From the NCBI GenBank assembly GCA_031284195.1, contig JAITAI010000226.1, forward strand, positions 1-5,347: 5,347 bases of DNA, in the 5' to 3' direction. Source of the DNA: Treponema sp. (GTDB lineage Bacteria; Spirochaetota; Spirochaetia; Treponematales; Breznakiellaceae). Both the position numbers and the translations under genes were made by a program. Numbering within the stretch: the stretch's first letter is position 1; each line of letters opens with the position of its first letter. Positions 1-5,347 of this stretch are shown here, one piece after another. The notes under the pieces are model-generated. The model was not told where the DNA came from, did no database searches, and saw only the letters and a list, made by a program, of their open reading frames with translations.

Positions 1-46
1 ATACGGAGAAACCGGCCTCTGCGTAACCTGAGTTATCTACGTCCAT
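1..46 (-). CDS. possible 5' end of a further leftward gene (partial)
   Basis: An ATG at 46-44 on the minus strand opens a frame that runs off the left edge for 15 codons (begins MDVDNSGYAEAG). It lies 41 nt beyond the mlaD stop in the same direction, so it could be the next gene of the operon. Against it, the only good Shine-Dalgarno-like sequence (AGGAGG, complement of 75-80) lies 28 nt from this ATG, which is too far, and 15 codons are too few to identify a family. The three plus-strand frames entering from the left edge all stop within about 60 bases, so a convergent gene ending here is an alternative. I do not recognise the product. Confidence 0.3.
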   Translation of the reverse strand, partial: MDVDNSGYAEAGFSV

Positions 47-87
47 GCGCTTCGGAATGAAGGGGGCTGTTCGGCCTCCTCTCCGGG

Positions 88-1545
88 CTATTGGTTGATG
101 GCAGGCAGAAGACCTACCAGGCCCTTTACTTCCCGGTCAGCAAAGCGCAAGCCCCCGCCAACAAAGAAGTCCCGCTTCTCATACAGGGCGTTATTGATAC
201 CTCCCTGTATATAGAGCCAGTTCCAAGGTTTATTTGCCTGAGGGTCAAAAAAGGGATAGTAGGTCAAAACTCCCCGCAGATTAGGGGCAGCCCCGGTTTT
301 GAAGTCAAAAAGTTCCCCGGAAAGGCTCAGCCAGCGCAGGACTTGGAAATCAACGCCGAATCCTGGGGTGTTTTCCAACAGGCCTCCCCGGATGGTCAGG
401 AAACCAAAGCAGCGGGCCAACTCCACATCCACTGCAAAGGAAAACCGGGTTTCAGTGATATCTTCTGAAGTGATACTTCCGTTCTGGTCGGTGGTGGTCT
501 TAATGGTCCGGGATTTGAGGCCATCCGGGGCGTTATGGACGCCTATACGGTACCAGCGATCCCCTGAAGCCGGTTCTAAGCGGAGGGACGCCCCTGCCCG
601 GAACCGTTCCGCCAGCACGTCATACCGGGCTTGGGTATCTATCTGAATACCCAGGCCCGCAGCCCGGTCCACGATTTCTCCTGCCTGATCAAGCACCCCA
701 TGGGCAGTAAGGGTCAGGTCCCGGACCGTATCCAAGGTCATCCCCAACTTTAAGGCAGTATCTTCGGTTCTTGCGGCTGTAGCAAGGAGCGCGTGATAGA
801 GGCGATCATCGTAAATCACCTGTCCCAGGGTTCCCTCGCCACTGCGGATTTCTCCGGTGATGGCCCTGATATTTTCCAAGGCCCGGCGGATCTCCTCGGC
901 AGAAGCAGCGATATCTCCTTCCCCTTCTTCCAGCAAGTGTTCGGTCTGGGCTGCAATCAAAGCCGCGGATTCAAGGATCCGGGAGATTCGATCCAGTTCT
1001 GCATCGGCTTGCTGATCCAGTTTCTGCGCCAGGGCATTAAAGGTCTCAAGAGAAACCTGAAGCAGCGCCAGGTGATTGGTCTGCACTTCCTGCAGAATCT
1101 TAGTGAACTGGCCGCCCAGGTCTTGAGCCGTACCCATGAGGGCCTGCATATCTCCTGCGTTCTGGTTGGCCTTGAGCTGGCCTCCGGGAGGGAGTAGCGG
1201 GGCTTGTGCGGTCCCTGGTTCCAAGGTAAGGATGGAAGTGCCGAGGATAGAGGAGGCTTTCCGGGCAATCATGGCGTCACTGCGGATTTCCACTTCCTTG
1301 AGAAGGGCAACCTTAAGGTGGGCTTCATGGCCTACCAGGGTAATGGCGTGGATCTTTCCCACTGCAATCCCTGCGAGGTATATTTTGGACCTGGTCGAAA
1401 GCCCGGTAGCATCTGGGAGGGTAAGCTCATACAGGGTGGTATTAAACCCATTGAGGCCGTCGGAAGACAAGATAATATAGGTTCCTCCGCCGGTTCCTAA
1501 GAGGATAAAAAAGAGGGCCACCTTAACATACTGAGAACTCTTCAT
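88..1545 (-). CDS. mlaD: MlaD-like MCE-domain protein with long helix and C-terminal barrel-like domain
   Basis: This is the substrate-handling MCE subunit of an Mla-type phospholipid transporter, predicted to be anchored in the inner membrane and to span the periplasm. Residues about 8-27 form one hydrophobic membrane helix. Residues about 38-112 are a single MCE domain, with the typical GIAVGKI turn and a KASSILGTSILTLEPG strand pair. Residues about 130-305 are helical and Ala/Glu/Gln-rich, and include the GEGTLGQVIYDDRLY motif common after MCE domains. Residues about 309-485 alternate polar and hydrophobic positions with many Gly and aromatic residues (for example LTIRGGLLENTPGFGVDF and FFVGGGLRFAD), as in an outer-membrane barrel. 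E. coli MlaD is only 183 residues; the layout here matches the long MlaD described in Veillonella parvula. I chose the ATG at 1545, which overlaps the mlaF stop as TGATG; a TTG one codon upstream is the alternative. GGGG lies 8 nt upstream of the ATG. The barrel assignment is inferred from strand pattern. Confidence 0.9.
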   Translation of the reverse strand: MKSSQYVKVALFFILLGTGGGTYIILSSDGLNGFNTTLYELTLPDATGLSTRSKIYLAGIAVGKIHAITLVGHEAHLKVALLKEVEIRSDAMIARKASSILGTSILTLEPGTAQAPLLPPGGQLKANQNAGDMQALMGTAQDLGGQFTKILQEVQTNHLALLQVSLETFNALAQKLDQQADAELDRISRILESAALIAAQTEHLLEEGEGDIAASAEEIRRALENIRAITGEIRSGEGTLGQVIYDDRLYHALLATAARTEDTALKLGMTLDTVRDLTLTAHGVLDQAGEIVDRAAGLGIQIDTQARYDVLAERFRAGASLRLEPASGDRWYRIGVHNAPDGLKSRTIKTTTDQNGSITSEDITETRFSFAVDVELARCFGFLTIRGGLLENTPGFGVDFQVLRWLSLSGELFDFKTGAAPNLRGVLTYYPFFDPQANKPWNWLYIQGGINNALYEKRDFFVGGGLRFADREVKGLVGLLPAINQ

Positions 1546-2345
1546 CAACCCAGCCCCTGGGGAGCTTGGGTAAACTCATTGGTTCTCTCTACAAAGGAAA
1601 TACGGATAAAGGCTTGTACCAAAGGATGGTCCGAGCGGGCCACCTCCGCAGGGCTTCCTTCGACAATAATGGAACCCTGATCCAGAAAGGCAATCTTATC
1701 AGCGATGCGGAAGGCCGCAGGTATATCGTGGGTTATCAGCACACAGGTAATGCCCAGTTCCCGGCGCACCCGAACCACCAGGTTATTGATGGTTTCAGAT
1801 AAAACCGGGTCCAAGCCGGTGGTGGGTTCATCAAAGAACAGGACCTCCGGGCGCAGGATCAAGGCCCGGGCGACCCCGACCCGTTTTCGCATACCTCCAG
1901 ACAAGGTATCGGGCCGTCTTGAACCGATACCGGGCAGTTCAATCCAAGTAAGCAGTTCAGTCACCCGTTGGCGGATTGTTTCCCGGTCTTTAAGGCGGAG
2001 CACCTCTTCGAGGGGAAAGGCCAGGTTTTCTTCCACGGTCATGGAGTCAAACAACGCGGCATTTTGAAAGGCATAGCCAAAGGATTTCCGCATGGCCATT
2101 AATGCGTCGGGAGAGAGGGCGCTTAATTCCGTATCTTTAAACCAGATCTTTCCCCCATCAGGGAGGAGCATACCCATAATCGTTTTAAAGAGAACGCTTT
2201 TCCCGGTTCCGCTTTGACCGATGATGGCGTAGATCGAGGCTTCCGGTATCTCCAGGTTTACTGCTTTTAATACCTCATGAGAACCAAAGGATTTACGGAG
2301 CTTCCAGGTTCGGATGATGGGCTTGTGGGGCAGATCCGGGTTCAT
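1545..2345 (-). CDS. mlaF: MlaF-like ABC transporter ATP-binding protein
   Basis: This is the cytoplasmic ATPase that would power the MlaE permease in MCE-dependent phospholipid transport. The 266 residues carry a complete nucleotide-binding domain: Walker A GQSGTGKS at 43-50, Q-loop Gln94 in AFQN, signature LSGGM at 148-152, Walker B VLFFDEP at 168-174 with catalytic Glu173, D-loop GLDP at 177-180 and switch His206 in ITHD. Length is close to E. coli MlaF (269). The ATG at 2345 overlaps the mlaE stop as ATGA. The frame is open upstream to 2486, but that extra part lies inside mlaE, is unlike any ABC protein and is Arg/Ser/Gly-rich, so I reject it. No good Shine-Dalgarno precedes 2345, so coupling to mlaE translation is likely. 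All catalytic residues are present. Confidence 0.95.
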   Translation of the reverse strand: MNPDLPHKPIIRTWKLRKSFGSHEVLKAVNLEIPEASIYAIIGQSGTGKSVLFKTIMGMLLPDGGKIWFKDTELSALSPDALMAMRKSFGYAFQNAALFDSMTVEENLAFPLEEVLRLKDRETIRQRVTELLTWIELPGIGSRRPDTLSGGMRKRVGVARALILRPEVLFFDEPTTGLDPVLSETINNLVVRVRRELGITCVLITHDIPAAFRIADKIAFLDQGSIIVEGSPAEVARSDHPLVQAFIRISFVERTNEFTQAPQGLG

Positions 2346-3127
2346 GCGTATATAAACCGCAACATGAAGGTGGTGAGTATATAATCCGCCACCAGGATAG
2401 CCGTGGAAGAAGCCACTACTGCATGAGTGGCGCTGTCTCCCACGCCTTTTGCCCCAGGAGCGGCTTGGAGGCCGTAAAAGCAGCATAGGGTTGCCACAAT
2501 AAAGCCCATCACGCCAGCCTTGATAAGCCCTACGAAAACATCCCGAGGACTCAAGAAGCTGAACATATAATCCATATAACTAGCCCCATCAATATCAAAC
2601 AAATAAACCGAAACAATATAGGCTCCCAGGACGCCCACCAGATTGGCTAAGAGGGTCAAGAGGGGAAAAACCAGGAGAGAGGCGATGACCTTGGGGAGCA
2701 CCAGGTACTGAACCGGGCTTATAGCCATAGATTCAAGGGCATCGATCTGTTCGGTAACCCGCATGGTCCCCAGTTCCGCAGCCATGGCAGAACCATTTTT
2801 CGCAATGAGCATGAGGGTGGTGATCACCGGGGCCATTTCCCTGGATAAGGCGATGGCCACTGCTGCACCGGTTCCTATCTCTGCCTGAAAGGGTTGCAGG
2901 AGGGCCACCATTTGCAGGGCAAAGATCATCCCAATGGCCCCTCCTGAGAGCAGGATAATCAGTACCGAATTGACCCCTAAATGCTCTATTTCGGTAAGAC
3001 ATCGAGCAAAACGAACCGGCCCTTTCAGGGAATAGCGGCCGATGGTCCCCAAGAATACAAAGTAACGACCGCCTCCCTCCAGTTTGTTACGGACGCGCTG
3101 CCACAGGATGCCTTCGGTTCCTTTCAT
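2342..3127 (-). CDS. mlaE: MlaE-like permease of an MCE-type phospholipid ABC transporter
   Basis: This is the integral inner-membrane subunit that pairs with MlaF and docks the MCE protein. The 261 residues match the family length (E. coli MlaE is 260). Residues 1-40 form an amphipathic N-terminal segment, followed by hydrophobic helices at about 52-77, 95-112, 143-177 and 198-220 and a last one near 236-257. The family core is clear: REMAPVITTLMLIAKNGSAM, then the cytoplasmic coupling segment AELGTMRVTEQIDALESM (about 117-134), which contacts the ATPase. The usual Arg in the A/GR-x-G-S stretch is Lys110 here. The ATG at 3127 is the first possible start, because an in-frame TAA lies 10 nt upstream of it. 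Its Shine-Dalgarno is poor: the nearest purine run, GGGAGGG (complement of 3145-3151), is 17 nt away. It is the first clear gene of the operon. Confidence 0.95.
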   Translation of the reverse strand: MKGTEGILWQRVRNKLEGGGRYFVFLGTIGRYSLKGPVRFARCLTEIEHLGVNSVLIILLSGGAIGMIFALQMVALLQPFQAEIGTGAAVAIALSREMAPVITTLMLIAKNGSAMAAELGTMRVTEQIDALESMAISPVQYLVLPKVIASLLVFPLLTLLANLVGVLGAYIVSVYLFDIDGASYMDYMFSFLSPRDVFVGLIKAGVMGFIVATLCCFYGLQAAPGAKGVGDSATHAVVASSTAILVADYILTTFMLRFIYA

Positions 3128-3159
3128 GATTTTAGTTTACTATACCCTCCCTATCATCA

Positions 3160-3339
3160 TCAAGCAGAACGCTCAATTTCAAGCACGGGTATAGCAGTAT
3201 CATCAAGCCACACTCTGGTTTTGTTCGGCTCATTGCTTCGCCTGATCCAGGGATTCTCCAATATGACGGCTTGCCAACTGCACTTTTGTACCGTCGCTTT
3301 TTGAAAAAAGGAGGATCGCTCCGAATTTCGCGTTGACAA
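3160..3339 (-). CDS. possible small hypothetical protein upstream of mlaE
   Basis: A 59-codon minus-strand frame runs from a TTG at 3339 to a TGA at 3160. It ends 32 nt before mlaE and points the same way. Its second half (ENPWIRRSNEPNKTRVWLDD, then a short tail ending EIERSA) has balanced, protein-like composition and is the best-looking frame in this gap. Against it: the start is a TTG with no Shine-Dalgarno, and its 5' end lies on the -35 box of the divergent lipoprotein promoter. I recognise no family. It could be a real leader gene of the mla operon, the remnant of an older gene, or chance. Confidence 0.28.
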   Translation of the reverse strand: MSTRNSERSSFFQKATVQKCSWQAVILENPWIRRSNEPNKTRVWLDDTAIPVLEIERSA

Positions 3340-3361
3340 AATTCAGATCTGTTAGTAATAT
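3333..3361 (+). promoter_or_regulatory. sigma-70-type promoter of the lipoprotein gene
   Basis: A perfect -35 box TTGACA (3333-3338) is followed after exactly 17 bp by TAATAT (3356-3361) as the -10. The surrounding DNA from 3339 to 3384 is A+T-rich, unlike its neighbours. Transcription would begin near 3367-3370, giving a leader of about 30 nt before the ATG at 3399. TATAAC at 3361-3366 is a less well spaced alternative -10. Confidence 0.75.
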
Positions 3362-3385
3362 ATAACTAAGTTTTATTTAACTAAC
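3351..3385. promoter_or_regulatory. dyad and repeats over the -10 and leader of the lipoprotein gene
   Basis: GTTAGT (3351-3356) is the reverse complement of ACTAAC (3380-3385), and the inner TTAGT (3352-3356) also pairs with ACTAA at 3365-3369. AACTAA occurs twice, at 3364-3369 and 3379-3384. The elements span the -10 and the transcription start, a position suited to an operator. Low sequence complexity could produce this by chance. Confidence 0.25.
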
Positions 3386-3387
3386 CT

Positions 3388-3393
3388 AGGAGG
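3388..3393 (+). promoter_or_regulatory. strong Shine-Dalgarno fixing the lipoprotein start at 3399
   Basis: AGGAGG lies 5 nt upstream of the ATG at 3399, followed by a T that extends the match. This site decides the start: it points to the signal-peptide frame and not to the GTG at 3475 that opens the long downstream frame, which has no ribosome-binding site. It is the main reason for reading the gene as frameshifted at the poly-G tract. Confidence 0.85.
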
Positions 3394-3398
3394 TATCT

Positions 3399-4878
3399 AT
3401 GTTAGCAAAAGGTTCAGGACTCTTCTTGGTTCTGTTGAGCGGCGTTCTCCTCTTCATCAGTTGCCCTACGGGCAGTGACGATAACGGGGGGGGGTATAGA
3501 GCAAAACCTCACCGCCGATGACGCTTCTGGATTAGCAGGTATGCCAGCTCTGGCCAGCATCGCTCCAGCCACTTGGCAAACTGTTGATGGCCTTACCAGC
3601 GCCACGCTCTTGCGGATAAGCCGGAGTGAATTCGGGTATATCAGACAGGCATATGACAATTCGCACCATATCAATGTGGTTGATGTGCAGGATCCAACCA
3701 AAACTGTCAGTGAAAAGGCCGTTGTAGGCGAAGAAAAGGACGGGAGACAGGTAATCCAGTGGACCACCGATAACAACGGAAAGATCGCAGCGGTTGTTTC
3801 CAAGACAATCTCAGACACTAACAACGCGGAACACCTCATCGTGTATAACTCAGATCTGTCAGTTCTCAAGAGATTTTCCTTTTCCTCCCCTGCGGATCCT
3901 GGCCATAATCTGAGTACCTTGGCTGGTGAAAGCGCTCCGGTAAAACTTGCACTATCGGAAAAATACGCCATCTCAGGCTGGCGGGAATATACCGGTACCG
4001 GTCGTGAAGCCACAATACATGATGCAGGTCTCTTAATAGGCTCCCTTACCAGTGATAAGACCGGAAAGATCTCCCTTGAGGTTCTGGGGGATGAGGAGGC
4101 GAAGGATATAGTTGCGGTTGTTACCAAGGGAGATTACGCCATCATCTCTAACGGTTCCGGGGCAACCGGGGTATACCGGATTAACGCAGCAGCGGAAGAA
4201 ATTTCGCTTGTAGTAGAAACGGAGCCGGACAGCACCAGAGAGGCTGCCTGGTTACTGACTAACGGGTCTTATGTTTTGGAAACTTCTGAAGCCCCTGGCT
4301 GGCTGCGAGTATGGAAGTGGAACGAAAACAGCAAGCCCACAGCAGTGGGGATCATAGAGCCACTTGATGATCAGAACAATGGGGGTCCGGGTGCGGTTCG
4401 TGCCGTTACCTTTGATAGTGGAGATCCCGGTATAGCCTATCACCTCGACAGATTAACCCGGGAAATCTCACGGATCGATCTTGCCAGCGGGACGAGAACG
4501 AAACTCTTCAAACTTTCAGAGTACACTGCCGGTCCTGAAGGTAAAATAACCACCCAGAGCATCTGGAACATCCAACGGGAAACCCACGGTACCAATACCT
4601 ACTATGTGCTAGGGGGAAGCCTGGGATCCAATAATAGGAGTAACGGTGTGGTACTCGTGTTGAAGAATCCTCCTGTTGATGGTTCAGACATTACCGAGGT
4701 AGTTAACGCCGATTCCCCCCAATATTTGGATTCCACCACCAGTTGGCTTGAGTTTGATACGGTCGGTTCTGTGCGGTCTACGAGGTCCTTACAAGATTCC
4801 ATCGGCAATATTTACTATGTGGCAAAGAATCTGACCGCCTCACCCTATCATATACGGGTTGTTAAGATGAACCCTTAA
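3399..4878 (+). CDS. putative lipoprotein, frame broken at a G9 tract (candidate phase-variable gene)
   Basis: From the ATG at 3399 the first frame encodes a lipoprotein signal peptide: MLAK, a hydrophobic core, lipobox FISC with Cys22, then a polar Ser/Asp/Asn/Gly linker. At codons 30-32 it enters nine G's (3486-3494), and as written it stops at 3519-3521 after 40 residues. The long body lies in another frame, open from a GTG at 3475 to the TAA at 4876-4878 (467 residues), and that GTG has no ribosome-binding site. With eight G's the parts join as a 492-residue lipoprotein. The body is rich in short strands with aromatic, Gly and Asp turns (GDYAIISNGSG, WLRVWKWNENS, IYYVAKNL), which suggests a beta-propeller-like fold, but I see no diagnostic motif or catalytic residue. 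A predicted lipid anchor would place it in the periplasm or on the outer surface. Function is unknown. The gene is single, with its own promoter, divergent from mla. Sequencing error in the tract is the main alternative to phase variation. Confidence 0.8.
3486..3494 (+). repeat. poly-G homopolymer (G9) in the coding region
   Basis: Nine consecutive G's follow AAC and precede TATAGAG. They sit in the Asp/Asn/Gly linker just after the lipidated Cys, where extra or missing glycines would be tolerated. The upstream frame is 0 and the downstream frame is +1 relative to the ATG, so loss of one G or gain of two restores reading. This length and position are typical of tracts that vary by slipped-strand mispairing; poly-G tracts of this kind are known to vary in Treponema pallidum. 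Confidence 0.9.
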
Positions 4879-4880
4879 GG

Positions 4881-4984
4881 GGAACCTTGGCAAGTCCGGG
4901 AGTACCCGAAGAGGTCTAGAGCATACACAGGGTTCGGGGGAACTTGTCCATCACCACAGGGTTATGGAAGGTTCCTCCCGGACT
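4881..4984. other. overlapping inverted repeats directly after the lipoprotein stop (structured 3' element)
   Basis: Two perfect inverted repeats interlock. GGAACCTT (4881-4888) pairs with AAGGTTCC (4968-4975), and AGTCCGGGAG (4893-4902) pairs with CTCCCGGACT (4975-4984). Their 3' arms adjoin and share one base, so the stems cross; they would form alternative folds or a pseudoknot. Inside the larger stem, CCCGAA (4905-4910) pairs with TTCGGG (4933-4938), and CACAGGGTT is repeated directly (4926-4934 and 4955-4963). No U-tract follows, so it does not look like a simple terminator. It matches none of tmRNA, RNase P, SRP or 6S RNA by the conserved motifs I know. It could be a 3'-UTR structure, a small RNA or a palindromic intergenic repeat. 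Confidence 0.45.
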
Positions 4985-5083
4985 CCCTTCAGGACGTATG
5001 AGACCCTGCCTGGCATAGCCGCCATTGACAATGCCTGATCGTACTAAAGCACGTTATAAAAGCAAACAAGGGATTTAAAGAAT

Positions 5084-5104
5084 CCCCGGAAGCAAGTTCC
5101 GGGG
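5084..5104. terminator. strong hairpin, possible weak terminator
   Basis: CCCCGGAA (5084-5091) and TTCCGGGG (5097-5104) form a perfect 8-bp GC-rich stem with a 5-nt loop. On the plus strand it is followed by TATTAAACC, and on the minus strand by ATTCTTTAAATCCC. Neither is a proper U-tract, though the minus side is slightly better. It may end transcription of the lipoprotein gene with help, end a leftward gene, or be an intergenic palindrome of other use. Confidence 0.3.
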
Positions 5105-5275
5105 TATTAAACCAAAAGGGCTAGGCCCTCATAAAGACGCTCATTAAGGCTGGCTAGACCACATTACTGAAAAAAGGTCCACGGATTACACCGATAAACC
5201 CGGCTTTTTCCTCCCTAAACCCTTCTGTATCGATGAAACAACCCGTAGTATTGTCAAAACTTTTTTTTTCTATCA

Positions 5276-5284
5276 TGGTATAAG
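5276..5284 (+). promoter_or_regulatory. possible extended -10 element near the right edge
   Basis: TGGTATAAG matches an extended -10 (TGN followed by TATAAT-like). A TTGTCA at 5251-5256 would be the -35, but the spacer is 22 bp and contains T9 (5261-5269), so this is not a normally spaced promoter. Transcription would start near 5291. Confidence 0.25.
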
Positions 5285-5285
5285 T

Positions 5286-5347
5286 ATGACCTTAGCCGAT
5301 TTTGATAGGTGGTACCGGCTTCGATACCACAGGACCAGTTCAGTCTT
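5286..5347 (+). CDS. possible 5' end of a rightward gene (partial)
   Basis: An ATG at 5286 opens a frame that runs to the window edge for 20 full codons (begins MTLADFDRWYRLRYH). No Shine-Dalgarno precedes it, and the -10-like TATAAG ends one base before the ATG, so this start and that promoter cannot both be used in the normal way. The frame is open back to 5148, so the real start could differ. The product is not recognisable from so few residues. Confidence 0.22.
   Translation, partial: MTLADFDRWYRLRYHRTSSV

Larger units (their letters stand above)
4985..5285. other. gene-poor intergenic stretch
   Basis: I see no confident gene here. A minus-strand frame is open from about 5053 to a TAG at 4918-4916 and reads like protein (contains RPEGSPGGTFHNPVVMDKF), but it has no start codon after the stop that bounds it, so it could be only a remnant. 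A plus-strand frame is open from 5148 to the right edge, also without a clear start until 5286. Otherwise the stretch holds the hairpin at 5084-5104 and the T9 run at 5261-5269. Confidence 0.4.

Noticed and set aside
793..1480. Overlapping plus-strand ORFs opposite mlaD (793-1197, 1136-1480 and others)
   Set aside because: These are antisense shadows; the minus frame has a clear MCE domain and continuous homology-like motifs throughout.
2346..2486. N-terminal extension of MlaF to an upstream ATG at 2486
   Set aside because: It lies inside mlaE, has low-complexity Arg/Ser/Gly content unlike ABC proteins, and the ATGA start at 2345 gives the normal family length.
3306..3313. Perfect Shine-Dalgarno-like AAAGGAGG on the plus strand
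   Set aside because: No ATG, GTG or TTG lies within 5-12 nt, and it sits upstream of the -35 box, so it would not be on the lipoprotein transcript.
3414..4127. 237-codon minus-strand ORF inside the lipoprotein gene
   Set aside because: It is a shadow of the plus-strand gene: Ser/Thr-rich, with no domain and no ribosome-binding site, while the plus frame has its own promoter and lipobox.
4879..5000. Possible tmRNA, RNase P, SRP or 6S RNA
   Set aside because: AAGTCCGGG resembles an RNase P motif, but the other conserved blocks of that RNA and of the others are missing.
5309..5330. Hairpin GTGGTA...TACCAC as a tRNA arm or riboswitch
   Set aside because: It is only 6 bp with a 10-nt loop, has no matching tRNA arms, and may lie in coding sequence; the window ends too soon to judge.
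1..5347. CRISPR array, insertion sequence ends or rRNA genes
   Set aside because: I found no regularly spaced repeats, transposase motifs or conserved rRNA segments on either strand.

Overview
The window looks like chromosomal DNA from a diderm bacterium of roughly 50% GC. My best guess is a Treponema-type spirochaete. This rests on a self-contained MlaE-MlaF-long-MlaD lipid-transport cluster without MlaA, MlaB or MlaC beside it, a loose spirochaete-style lipobox (F-I-S-C) and a poly-G tract. It is an inference from style, not a proven identity.

Layout. Positions 1-46 may hold the first codons of a further leftward gene. Positions 88-3127 (minus strand) hold a tightly packed operon transcribed right to left: mlaE (permease, 3127-2342), mlaF (ATPase, 2345-1545) and mlaD (MCE protein, 1545-88). 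The junctions are an ATGA overlap of 4 bases and a TGATG overlap of 1 base, so translation is probably coupled. MlaD is about 485 residues, far longer than E. coli MlaD. It has an N-terminal membrane anchor, one MCE domain, a long helical stretch and a C-terminal beta-rich domain that looks like an outer-membrane barrel. Together the three proteins could form a complete bridge for phospholipid movement between the inner and outer membranes.

Positions 3128-3398 separate this operon from a divergent plus-strand gene. They contain a near-consensus sigma-70 promoter for the rightward gene (TTGACA, 17 bp, TAATAT), a strong Shine-Dalgarno and a possible 59-codon leftward ORF. The rightward gene (3399-4878) has a lipoprotein signal peptide in one frame and a long beta-rich body in another. 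The two frames meet exactly at a run of nine G's (3486-3494). Eight or eleven G's would restore one continuous lipoprotein of 492 or 493 residues; as written, translation from the ATG stops after 40 residues. This is the most striking feature of the window: a candidate phase-variable (ON/OFF) surface or periplasmic lipoprotein, or else a homopolymer sequencing error.

Positions 4879-5347 have no confident gene. They hold overlapping, mutually competing inverted repeats immediately after the lipoprotein stop codon (4881-4984), a strong 8-bp hairpin (5084-5104), a T9 run, an extended -10-like sequence, and a reading frame that stays open to the right edge.
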